A DNA stretch of 46,665 nucleotides. It comes from CAYHPY01 sp964358485 (GTDB lineage: Bacteria > Elusimicrobiota > Elusimicrobia > UBA1565 > UBA9628). Shown here in pieces: positions 25,311 to 34,900 of this stretch. Positions within the stretch are counted from its first letter, which is position 1; each line of letters opens with the position of its first letter. The position numbers and the translations under genes were made by a program. The notes under the pieces were generated by a model, which was given only the letters and a program-made list of their open reading frames with translations, did no database searches and was not told the origin of the DNA. The stretch spans positions 1-46,665 of the forward strand of contig CAYHPY010000022.1 in the NCBI GenBank assembly GCA_964358485.1. Reading direction: 5' to 3'.

Positions 25311-26210
25311 ATGAAGAGGACCCTGACCGCGGTGCTCCTCTTGGCTCCCATCGTCGCCGAGGGCTTCGCCGGCAAGGCTATCGGCTTGAGGCGCAACGCG
25401 GCCACGCCCGGCTCCTGCGGCCTGGCCACGGGCGGCACGATCTCGACCTTGAGTGGCTACCGGATCCACACTTTCACGACCGGCGGCGTCTTCTCCCCGG
25501 CCACGACGCCCTGCGCCGTCGAGACCCTTGTGGTGGGCGGCGGGGGCGGGACGAGTGGAACGGGCGGCGGCGGCGCGGGCGGATTTAAAGACAACATCGG
25601 CGACGGCCAAACCATCAACGGCAACATCACCGTTTCAGTCGGTTTCGGCGGCATTCGGGGCTGCGGCGGTTGCGCGAGTTCCGGCAACCAGTCGGTCTTT
25701 GGCTCCACGACGGCCGCGAGCGGCGGGCGGGGCGGTGGCAGCGACATGTCCTGCCTTGCCGGCGCCTCCGGCGGCTCGGGCGGCGGCGGAAGCGCTAACA
25801 CCCTCGACCCCGCGGGCGGCGCGGGCACAGCGGGCCAGGGAAATAACGGCGGTAACGGGCTCTTCTTCAGCGACGGTGATCTGGGGGGAGGAGGCGGAGG
25901 AGGTCGTGGCGCAGCGGGTCAAAACGCGGTCTCCGGAAAAGCGGGCGGCGGAGGAGCCGGGTACGACAGCGCGATCACCGGCGCCGGCGCCGGCTATGCG
26001 GGGGGCGGAGGCGGAGGGCGATACCCCGCCAGCGGCACGGCCGGCAGCGCCACCCACGGCGGCGGTGCCGGGTCGGTCTACCCCGGCGCCTGCGGCAACG
26101 GCGAGGCCAACACAGGCGGCGGTGCCGGCGCGCGCGCGTACGCAGGCGGAGGCGACTGCGGATGCGACGGCGGCTCCGGCATCGTCATCGTCCGCTACGC
26201 TTACCCATAG
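25311..26210 (+). CDS. Glycine-rich exported protein, tail-fibre-like
   Basis: A 299-residue protein with a signal peptide (MKRTLTAVLLLAPIVAEGFA). After GYRIHTFTTGGVFSPA the segment VETLVVGGGGGTSGTGGGGAGG opens a long glycine-rich stretch, ending in GGSGIVIVRYAYP. The frame VLVVGGGGG ... GGSGIVIVRY is the signature of glycine-rich domains found at the ends of phage tail fibres and in secreted environmental proteins. The ATG at 25311 lacks a Shine-Dalgarno site. It is the first gene behind the 25064 promoter. Likely located at the cell surface; ligand unknown. Ten or so cysteines (CGGCAS, CGCDGG) are unusual for such a glycine-rich region. Confidence 0.75.
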   Translation: MKRTLTAVLLLAPIVAEGFAGKAIGLRRNAATPGSCGLATGGTISTLSGYRIHTFTTGGVFSPATTPCAVETLVVGGGGGTSGTGGGGAGGFKDNIGDGQTINGNITVSVGFGGIRGCGGCASSGNQSVFGSTTAASGGRGGGSDMSCLAGASGGSGGGGSANTLDPAGGAGTAGQGNNGGNGLFFSDGDLGGGGGGGRGAAGQNAVSGKAGGGGAGYDSAITGAGAGYAGGGGGGRYPASGTAGSATHGGGAGSVYPGACGNGEANTGGGAGARAYAGGGDCGCDGGSGIVIVRYAYP

Positions 26211-26219
26211 GAGAACCAC

Positions 26220-26771
26220 ATGCACTACGCTCTTGTCTTGGCGGGGATGGTCAAGGCGGTCATCCTGGCGGATTCCGCCTTCATCTCGGCCAAAGGCGCC
26301 GAACTCGCGCAGGTGTACGGCTACCCGAGCGGCGCCTGGGTAGAGACCGCAGGCGCGGTCGGCAGGGGATGGACGTACGAGGGCGGCCAGTTCGCGCGCA
26401 ACATCCAAGGCCAGTCCGTTTCGGGCGCGACTCCGGCCGCCGCGGTGAGCGCGGGCGCGACGCTCCAGATCAACCTCAACGGCGACGGAGTGCGCACGAT
26501 CATGCTCGGGGCCGGCTCCACCGCGGCCGGCGTCGCGGCCGACGTCCAGGGCAAGATGCGGGCGCTGACCCCCAACAACGGAGCCCACGCGGCGGCCTAT
26601 TCCGGCTTCGTCTGCGCCTACAACTCCATCCTCCGGAAATACTACCTGGTCGTCCCCACCTGGGAGGGCGGGACGGTGGTGGTCAGCGGCGGGACCGCGG
26701 CCGCGTCCCTGAAGCTGGGCACCGCCAACGGCGGGGCCGAGGTCACGGGCAACGGGGAGAGCGGAGATTAG
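26220..26771 (+). CDS. Phage/flagellar structural-like protein
   Basis: A 183-residue protein starting at ATG 26220 with AGGAGAA overlapping the previous stop. No signal peptide is evident. Residues about 80-175 contain the pattern TAAGVAADVQGKMRAL ... YNSILRKYYLVVP ... AAASLKLGTANGGAEVTG, which resembles the repeat-like module of phage tail sheath (DUF3383-type) and flagellar hook-IN proteins, where a helix is followed by beta strands and an L-x-L-G-x motif. The N-terminal half (HYALVLAGMVKAVILADSAF) is not recognised. Its place after a tail-fibre-like protein suggests a pair derived from phage tail genes. Function is inferred only from this resemblance. Confidence 0.6.
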   Translation: MHYALVLAGMVKAVILADSAFISAKGAELAQVYGYPSGAWVETAGAVGRGWTYEGGQFARNIQGQSVSGATPAAAVSAGATLQINLNGDGVRTIMLGAGSTAAGVAADVQGKMRALTPNNGAHAAAYSGFVCAYNSILRKYYLVVPTWEGGTVVVSGGTAAASLKLGTANGGAEVTGNGESGD

Positions 26772-26848
26772 GTCAACCGTGTGTCGAGGGGGAGGCCTCA
26801 AGACGAGACTTCGATGCATCAAGCGGACAACAAACTGGGAGGTGTGAT

Positions 26849-27625
26849 ATGAAGACAGCCAAGATGCATCTAGCCGGCGTCGCCGCCGTTTTCTTGCTGG
26901 CGACTTGCGCGGCCGCCGTGCCCCCGGGCTTCAACGTGCAGGGCCGTCTGACCGACTCCAGCGGCGTCAACCGGGACGGGGTCTTTTCGATACGGTTCGA
27001 CATCTACGACCAACTCACGGGAGGCAGCCCTCTCTGGACCAAGACCTTGTCCGGCATCAACGTGCGCAACGGCAATTTCCAGGTGATCATCGCGGATCCG
27101 CCGGATGCCGCGGGACAAGCCGGTCTGGCCGCGGTTTTTGCGGGGGACGCCCGCTTTCTGCAGATGCAGGTCGTCTCCGGGCCGTCCATCACCACGCCCG
27201 AGGTGCCCTTGGTTCCCCGTCAGCAACTCGTGAGCGTGCCCTATTCCCTGGTTTCCGCCTCCTTCGGGGGCGGAGACTTGGCCGTCACCTCGGGAATCGC
27301 CACGTTCAAGGTCGTCTCGGAAATCATCGCGCCGAGTCAGAGCTCAAGCGCCGACCCGGTCATTCATTTTCCCTTGGGGAATATCTGCAAGCTGACGCTC
27401 GACAACAGTCCGGCGTTGACTTTCTCCGGCGCGACGGCGGGGCAGACCTTGACTTTGTTCCTCCTGCAATCGGGAGGAAATCGAACCGTGACGTGGCCCG
27501 CAGGCGTGAAATGGCCGGGAGGAACCGCGCCCAAGCTGACCACGACCGACGGCAAGACCGACATCATTACTGTTTTTTACGACGGGTCAAGCTACTGGGG
27601 ATTTACCAGCGGGTTGAATTATTGA
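26849..27625 (+). CDS. Exported protein with QGRLTDSSG-type N-terminal domain
   Basis: A 258-residue protein with ATG 26849 and a good ribosome site (GGGAGGTG). The open frame extends far upstream but only as shadow. Signal peptide residues 1-23 (MKTAKMHLAGVAAVFLLATCAAA). The following FNVQGRLTDSSGVNRDGVFSIRFDIYD, continuing to LWTKTLSGINVRNGNFQVII, is a recurrent N-terminal domain of secreted proteins in Elusimicrobiota and other environmental phyla, usually in front of variable C-terminal modules. The C-terminal part (FPLGNICKLTLDN ... WPAGVKWPGGTAPKLTTTDGKTDII ... YWGFTSGLNY) resembles the jelly-roll end of tail-fibre proteins. Probably secreted or surface-attached; function unknown. Confidence 0.8.
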   Translation: MKTAKMHLAGVAAVFLLATCAAAVPPGFNVQGRLTDSSGVNRDGVFSIRFDIYDQLTGGSPLWTKTLSGINVRNGNFQVIIADPPDAAGQAGLAAVFAGDARFLQMQVVSGPSITTPEVPLVPRQQLVSVPYSLVSASFGGGDLAVTSGIATFKVVSEIIAPSQSSSADPVIHFPLGNICKLTLDNSPALTFSGATAGQTLTLFLLQSGGNRTVTWPAGVKWPGGTAPKLTTTDGKTDIITVFYDGSSYWGFTSGLNY

Positions 27626-27626
27626 C

Positions 27627-28133
27627 GTGAAGAAGGAAGCGCCGGCCCTTGCTCCGGCAAGGGCGATGCTCGCGGGCGGGTTTTTCTTGCTTCTGTGCGC
27701 GATGCCGGCGCCGGGGGCGTCTTCCGCCGCCGCCCAGGCCGTGGACCTCTCGAACCGGGGCCGTCCTGAGGAGGGGGCCGCGAGGTTCGAGGAGGCGATC
27801 CGGGAGGACCCCAAGAACGCCAAGTTGCGGCTCGGGCTCGGCCTGGCCTACCAGGAGCTCAAGCGATACAAGGAGGCCATCAAGGCCCTGGAGGAGGCGG
27901 CGCGGTTGGCACCCAACCTGACCGAGGCCCATTATTCCCTGGGGCTGCTCTACGAGTCCATGGCGATCAATCCCGGCCTGGCGGAGGAGGGTAAGGGTGC
28001 CCGGCGCGGCTTCTGGCTCAAGGCCCGCCAGGCCTGGAGCGCGGTCCGCCGGCTCGACAAGAAGCCGGAGCGTCAGAAGGCCGCCAAGGAGCACCTCGAC
28101 AGGATCGATGACGAGCTGCGGGAGGCCTCATGA
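27627..28133 (+). CDS. TPR-repeat exported protein
   Basis: A 168-residue protein starting at GTG 27627, one base after the preceding stop. A signal peptide-like N-terminus (AMLAGGFFLLLCAMPAPGASSA) is followed by tandem tetratricopeptide repeats: GRPEEGAARFEEAIREDPKNAK, YKEAIKALEEAARLAPNLTE, and a third less regular copy with LARQAWSAVRRLDKKPE-like helix. TPRs bind partner proteins. The stop overlaps the CsgG-like gene (ATGA). TPR plus CsgG-like lipoprotein gene pairs are common in envelope loci, so the pair is likely to act together. Confidence 0.85.
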   Translation: MKKEAPALAPARAMLAGGFFLLLCAMPAPGASSAAAQAVDLSNRGRPEEGAARFEEAIREDPKNAKLRLGLGLAYQELKRYKEAIKALEEAARLAPNLTEAHYSLGLLYESMAINPGLAEEGKGARRGFWLKARQAWSAVRRLDKKPERQKAAKEHLDRIDDELREAS

Positions 28134-28819
28134 GGGCTCGCCTGATGCTGTCGGCGGCCCTGCTGGCCGCCGGCTGCGCCGAGCCCGGGGTCCTCAATCC
28201 CGCCTACGACCTCTCCAGGGTCCGCAGGATCGGGGTTTGGAGGTTCGAATCGAACGGCCCGGGATCCCTCGGCGCCGAGGACCACTTCAACCGGCACATG
28301 ATGGAGGCGGGCTTTCGCGTCGTGGAGCGGGCTCAACTGGACGCGGTCCTCAAGGAGCAGTACCTGGGGACGAGCGGCCTGCTCGCCCCCGAGACGGTCA
28401 GGAAGGTCGGGAGAATCCTCGGGGTGGACGCCCTCCTCATGGGGAGCGCGACCACCGTCGCCGAGCGCAAGCAGGTGGTCTTGATCCCCACGCACACCAA
28501 GGTCGAGGAGCCGGTCTTCAAGATCGTCAAGGAGCAGCGGGAGGGAGGCCAATGGGTCGAGGTGTCCAAGCAGGTGGGGACCAATGTGAGCCACGTCAAG
28601 ACGGAGTCCCCCTACGTCTACGCGATCGAGGCGCACGCCGGCGTCACGGCGAAGCTCGTGGACGTCGAGACGGGCGAGATCATCTGGGCGGGCTCGATGG
28701 CCGTCAACGGAGCCGATGCCTTCCTGGCGCTGGAGTCAAGCGTCTACTTTCTAGTCCGGTCCTTGTCGAAGCAATGGATCAAACGGACGGCGCCGGGCCA
28801 AGCATCCGGCGGCACATAG
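28130..28819 (+). CDS. CsgG/HfaB-like outer-membrane lipoprotein
   Basis: A 229-residue lipoprotein: MRARLMLSAALLAAGC ends in a lipobox. The fold pattern VRRIGVWRFESN ... MEAGFRVVERAQLDAVLKEQ ... VGRILGVDALLMGSATTV ... VTAKLVDVETGEIIWAGS is that of the CsgG/curli-assembly superfamily (which also includes LpoB and GNA1162). CsgG itself forms a secretion pore in the outer membrane for curli; HfaB anchors holdfast. Which of these roles applies cannot be read here. It is shorter than CsgG (about 260 mature) and lacks a clear transmembrane hairpin, so an accessory role is as likely as a pore. It sits immediately before a giant secreted protein. Confidence 0.8.
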   Translation: MRARLMLSAALLAAGCAEPGVLNPAYDLSRVRRIGVWRFESNGPGSLGAEDHFNRHMMEAGFRVVERAQLDAVLKEQYLGTSGLLAPETVRKVGRILGVDALLMGSATTVAERKQVVLIPTHTKVEEPVFKIVKEQREGGQWVEVSKQVGTNVSHVKTESPYVYAIEAHAGVTAKLVDVETGEIIWAGSMAVNGADAFLALESSVYFLVRSLSKQWIKRTAPGQASGGT

Positions 28820-28833
28820 AGCAGGAGGCCAAG

Positions 28834-28962
28834 ATGAGGGAACCTCGAGGCGTTGCCGTTGGAGAAGCGCTGATGGGGCCTCGAATCCCCGTATCCCTGG
28901 AGTTCGGCTTGAGAGTTCCGACCCAGGCGAGCCTAGAGTCGTTCGGAACGGAGGTTCTATGA
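28834..28962 (+). CDS. Small ORF coupled to the giant protease gene
   Basis: A 42-residue frame starting at ATG 28834 with a consensus Shine-Dalgarno AGGAGG (28823-28828) five bases upstream, ending in a TGA that overlaps the ATG of the 3406-residue protein (ATGA). The predicted peptide (MREPRGVAVGEALMGPRIPV...FGTEVL) has no signal, no TM and no known motif. The strong ribosome site and the overlap argue that it is translated, either as a real small protein or as a translational coupler delivering ribosomes to the giant gene. An alternative is that the frame is chance and the AGGAGG serves nothing; conservation would decide. Confidence 0.5.
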   Translation: MREPRGVAVGEALMGPRIPVSLEFGLRVPTQASLESFGTEVL

Positions 28963-31900
28963 GACGCATTTTGATTCTTCCGATGTTCTTTTCGGGAGCC
29001 CTGGTCTTTCCGGCGTGGGGACAGTCCAGTCAGGGCGGGAAGGTTCTTGCGCTGGCGCCCAGCCAGGTCAGCGGCTCGACCCGGCCCCTCACCTATCAGG
29101 AGGTCCTGGACATGAAGCGCCAGGCATATGATGACATGGTGGGCAGTCACGCGGCCTGGCAGAGAGAGCTTATGAGGAAGGGGCGCAAATATCCATCGAA
29201 TCTGCATGCATGGCTCGCCGAATGCGGCGAGGTCTACGAGCAATTGGGAGAAGGGTCCGCCAAGGACTATTGCGACAATAGAAAGATCCAAGTCCACGGG
29301 AGCAACGTGCTCGTTTCCCTACAGACCAAGAGCGTCTCCGGAAAGCCTGAAATGGAGAGCTTGAAACCATTCGGGGTTGAATTGACTACCGTCCCACACA
29401 ACCTGGGACGCGTGGCTATTGTTCCATTTGGAGCAATCAAGGAGGTGGCACGCTCGAAGGGGATAGTATTCGGCAGGCCGATACTGAGATCGGAAGAAGG
29501 CGAGCGATTGGATCTGGAGAAGAAGGTTTGGAACGTCGATAGGACGAAGATCAAGAAGAAGACTGAGAAGTGGTATAGCCCGATGTCCAGAATGCAGGCG
29601 GACGTCATCGCCGGGGAATTAATGTTGAGCTTCAGAATAGGAACTGATCCAAGACGCGCGGAAGAAATCCTGCGGTCCTATGGATGCTGGGTGACAAGAC
29701 ACGACCCCAGTTCCCGCTATGGAGCCTACGGGGTCAGGTGCCGGCAAGACATCGACATGCAAACTCTGCTTGACTGGTTGGGGCACGATCCGGAAGTAGA
29801 GTCCATGGAGCCCAACAGGCCTCTTGAGGAACTGCTGGTCAATCCAAATGATCCGCGCTTCGCAAAGCAATGGAATCTTCACAATTTGGGAACCTCCCTG
29901 CAAGGAAATGGAAAGCCCGATGCCGACATTGACGCAGTGGAAGCCTGGACGCAATCCACCGGCAGTCCAAGCGTAACAATCGCCGTGATCGACTCCGGGG
30001 TTGACCTTGTCCACGAGGATCTTAAGAACAAGCTGTATGTTAGCCTAGACATCCCGGGCAATGGTTTTGACGATGATGGGAATGGATTCATAGACGATGT
30101 TCATGGCTGGAACTTCGCTGAGAACAACCCCGTGCCCGATGACCAATCGCTTCTGGCCAACGGTCATGGTACGTTGGTCGCCGGGATTGCTGCCGCCCAA
30201 ACCAACAATGCCGCCGGGATCGCCGGGGTGAACTGGAACGCCAGGATCATGCCTATTCGAGTTCGTGAGACCAATGAATTGGAGGGCGCTATCAGGTATG
30301 CCTACCGCAACGGTGCCAAAGTAATCAATATCTCGCTTGCCGCCGGCTTCGACATCATTCAGGCCATCGAGTCCCAGCTCTTTGCCGCCGCTGCTTCTGG
30401 TGTTACCATCGTGGGGGGATCTGGAAACCATTTCCTAGACCGCGTCGTATACCCAGCCTCTTCACTCAATGTAATAGCAGTGGGAGCGACGGACAACACT
30501 GATCAACAGGCGCCTTTCTCACACACGGGGATTGCCCTATCCATGGTGGCTCCAGGGGTTGACATTCTGTCAACGACGCGATTCAGCACCTATGACTATG
30601 GCTCCGGAACCTCCTTCTCCGCGCCACACGTGGCCGGCGCTGCGGCGATTCTGCTCTCGCTGCGGCCGGAGCTCCCCTGGTACGAGGTTCGACAGATCCT
30701 TGAAAGGAGTGCCGATGATTTGGACTTGCCAGGATGGGACATTAGAACGGGCTTCGGGCGCCTGAACTTGGACCGTGCGATCCGCGCGGTCCTCCCGGCC
30801 GCCCCGCCCCCGCCTCCTCCCCCTCTTCCCGAGCCCTTTCGGGTGGCAGGTTCCACCGCCATCGATAATCGTTACGTGGAGGCGCGGTTCAACATGGCGC
30901 TGGACTCCTTCACGGCGGTCCAGGCCGCCAACTACGCCGTGAGCCCCGCCTTGGCCGTGGAGGGCGTCGTGCTTCTGGCCGACGGCATGAGCGTGCGCAT
31001 GAAGACCTCCACGCAGTCCGCCCAGCTCGCCTACACCTTGACCGTGACCGGGGTCAAGAACGCGGGCGGGACGGTCCTCGCTTCGCCCAACAACGCCGCG
31101 CAGTTTGTCGGGCTCGCGCCCTCCGGCGGGGAGAGCTTCCTATGGCGCGTCACGGCGACGGCCGACGAGGCCCCCGGGACGCGGCTGGCCATTCCCAACG
31201 CGGCGGGTGGCGCGAGCTTCGCGCCCGACGGCGCTCGCGCGGTCTACCCCAAGGAGGTGGAATCGCTGGGCCAGGGCTCGAGGTTCTTCCTGTTCCGCGG
31301 CCTCGCCGACGGCTCCCAAGAGACGCGCCTGATCGCGGAGGACTCCGACGCCCGGCACTCCGACGCGGCCCCGGATTGGTCGCCCCTGGGAAACAGGATC
31401 GCCTTCTCCGGGGCGCGGACCGTGGTGTCGGGGAGCCTGACCTCAACGAGCCAGAACATCTATACGGTGAGCCCGGACGGGGGCGGGCCGTTCCGGCTGA
31501 GTCCCCTGGAAGCCCTCAGGTTCGAGAGCGACCCCGCCTGGTCGCCGGACGGCAGCCGGATCGCCTTCGTGGAAGGGGAGGGCAACATCGTAATGGTCAA
31601 CTCCGATGGAAGCGGCCGGACGGTCCTGAACGCCTCCTCGATCCGGCGCTCCAACCTGTCCTGGCATCCTGACGGAGGCCGGATCGCCTTCGAGGAAGGC
31701 CCGAACCTCTTCGAGAAGAGCGTGCGCGTGATGAACGCCGATGGGACGAACCCAAGGACGATCATCCCCAACGCCCGCTCCCCGGCGTGGTCGCCGGACG
31801 GGGCCCGGCTCGCCTTCGCCCGTGACGGAGCCATCCTGACCGCCGACGCCGAGGGACAAAACCAGACCCAGGCGAGCTGCTGCTTCTTCGGGTTTCCCGG

Positions 31901-34900
31901 CGTGGAGGAATGGCTGGCGGATGGGATCCAGGTGAGCGTCTCCGGGGCGCGTCCGGGCGAGTTTGGGACTTTTTTGGTCGCGGCGCCGCCGGTACCGCCC
32001 CTCGTTCGCTCGACCGACTGGCGCCTGGGGGTGGCCTACTCGACGCGGGATTTCGTCGCGCCCTACGCGATCGATCTCACCCCGCGCTACGGGGGGAGCC
32101 TCGCCAACCTCCGGGCTACCCTTGAAGACGACTCCAGCCTCGTCGTGGCGACCTTCACGCGCGCCTTCGCGGCCAACGCCCTCACGGGCGAGGTTCGGGG
32201 CGTGATCGACACGGTCCCGCCCGGGCCCCCTGCGAACCTCAAGGCCAACGGGTCAAACCCCAGCCCCTGGACGAACCGGAAGGATTTCCAGGTCACGCTG
32301 GACCCTCCGGCCGACATTTCCGGGATTGCGGGGGCATTTTTCAAGCTCCTGACGCCGCCAGTCGGGCCGGAGGATGGGATTTTCGTGATCGGCCAGGGGA
32401 CCTTCAGCGTGAGCTTGTCGGAGATGGTCAACGGTGAGACCGTGCTCTACGTCTGGCTCCAGGACCGCTCCGGCAACGCCGGGCACCTCGACACGGGGGT
32501 GGTGAGCCTGCGCTTCGACAACCTGCCCCCGGGCTCGACGGCCTCGGTGTCCGTGGCGGTGACGAGCGTCTCGCCGGTGGCGGTGGGCTTCGGCTCGACT
32601 GACCAGGCCTTCCTGAGCGGGGTGTCCCGGACCTTCCTGTGGTTCCGCAAGGACGCGGCCGGGGACGGGGTCTTCGCTGACTGGGTCGTGTTTTCGAGCG
32701 CTCCCGGAACCTCCGGAACCTTCGCCTTTACACCGGGTGGGGACGGGACCTACCAATTCTACACCCGGGCCGAGGACGCGGCGGGGAACCTGGAAGTGGC
32801 CCCTACGCCCGCAAGTTTCCCCAAGGCTCAGACCCTCTTCGACCGCAGCCCGCCCGTGATAGCCGGCGTCGCCGTTCCCGTGAGAACGCCCGCCTCCGCC
32901 CGCCTGGAGTGGACGACCGACGACGAGACGACGTGCGAGGTCGAGTTCGGCACCTCCACGGCCTTCGCGCGCTCGGCGGCCACGCCTCCGGGCCGCTCGC
33001 ACTCGGTCGTCTTGGACGGGCTCATCTCGCCGGCCACCTTCTTCTTCCGGGTGATCGCGACCAACCGCACGGGGCTCCTCACGGCGTCCTCGGTCCACGC
33101 CTTCTCGACCCCGCTCGACATCCGCGCCCCGCTCGACCTCTTCGGGGTGGTGGACCCCTCCCAGCCCTTCATGATCGTCATCACCAACCCGGATTTCAAT
33201 TTCGTGAGCCTGGGGGTGTCGGACGGCGTGGGCATAAGCACCTCGCTGGTCCTTCCCGGAGAGTTCGCCGGCCTAAACATGACGATCGGGGGACTCAAGG
33301 TCGATTTCATCTTCCCCCAGAAGCTCTCGGCGCCGGTCCCGGAGAACCCCTTCGTGGCCTCGGCCGGGGGCGTGATGACCTCCGCGGAAACCCCGGGCGG
33401 CATCGCCGAGCTTACTTTGGGGGAGCCCTTCGTGGGGCCGCCCTCGAATGAAATTGCCGACGGAGCGCTGGCCTCCGGGTCAAGCAAGCTGTTCCTGGGC
33501 TTCTATTCCCGGATCGACCCGATAGCGCCGGGGGTGATCGGCGGATTCTCGGCCTCAAGCGGACCCGGGACGGGGCAGATGACATTGTCCTGGACCGCGG
33601 CGGGCGATGACGCGGGGGTGGGGACGGCCATGCGCTACGACATGCGGATCGCGACCAGCCCCATCACGCCGGCGGGATTTTTGAAGGCCGCGCGCGTCCT
33701 TGAGGCTCCCCGTCCGGGGCGGGGCGGGGAGCTCCAGAGCGTCATCTTGTCCGGGTTGGAGGGAGGGGCCACCTACTTCCTCGCCTTGAAGGCGCAGGAT
33801 GAGCTGTTGAAGGCGTCGGCTGAGGGGGCCACGGGATTTGCCCGCGCGCCTTTGGCGGGAGAGCCCACGAGCCCAACCCCGCCCTCCGTGGAGGTGGTGG
33901 AGCTCCCCCCCGGCGTGTCGGTCCCGCCCCCGCCGCCCAGCCTCACGCTCGACATCTCGACTTCGACGGCCTTGTCGGGCGAGCAGACCCTGACCGTGGG
34001 CTTGGACGGCTTCGCGTTTCAGTCGCAGTTCATCGTGGACTCGGCGACCCGGACCGTGCGCCTGGCGCGCGGCGTCCTGGACGCGGGGGGCGTCATGACC
34101 TCGACCCAGGCGGCGCCGGGGGCTTCTTTCTTGGACATGACCCTGGGCCAGACAGCCTTCGGACCCCCCTCCCTGGAGACCCCTGATGGGTTCATGTCGT
34201 CCGGGCAGAACCGGCTCTATTTGGGCTACTACGCGGGGATCGATCCGGCCCCGCCCGGGCCAGTGGGGGGCTTCTTGGCGGCGCCGGGTCCGGGTCCTGG
34301 CCAGGCGACCCTCGCCTGGACCGCCGCGGGGGACGATGGCGGCGTGGGCCGGGCCATGAAGTACGAGCTCAAGTTCGCGACCTTCCCCATCACGGAGGCG
34401 GGTTTCGCCCAAGCCGCTTCGTTGGCCCTTTCGACCCTTCCCGCCCCGACGGGGACCAGCCAGAGCGCCGTGGTCTCGGGCCTGGCGGCGGGGACGACTT
34501 TCTTCTTCGCCTTGCGGGCCGTTGACGAACTCGTGAACCTCTCCCCGGCGGTCTTTGCCTCGACCAGGACCTATGACGTGGCCCGGAGCTTGGACCTGAT
34601 CGGCGGCTTGCCGGCGGTCGAACTCGTGGCCGCCGTGGCCGGGGTGCAGATTACGGCGGTGTCGACCGCCGGGGTGAACCCCGCCGTGGCCTTGGCCACC
34701 TCCGCCGCGGCGGCGCAGGGGCTGGTGTTCGCGGGCTCGATCTATGAGATTATCTCCCCGGGCGGGCTTCCGGGCGGGGCGACCATCCAGATTCGCTACG
34801 CCGACCCCGGCGGCATGGATGTAGAGGCTGCCTTGAGGCTGTTCCGGTTCAAGCCCGAGCTGAACCTTTGGGTCCTGGCGGCGGATATCGGCCCGCTCTT

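Noticed and set aside
25533..26180. GGC/GGA-rich DNA as tandem or CRISPR-like repeats
   Set aside because: It is glycine codon bias within one frame; no fixed period or spacer structure.
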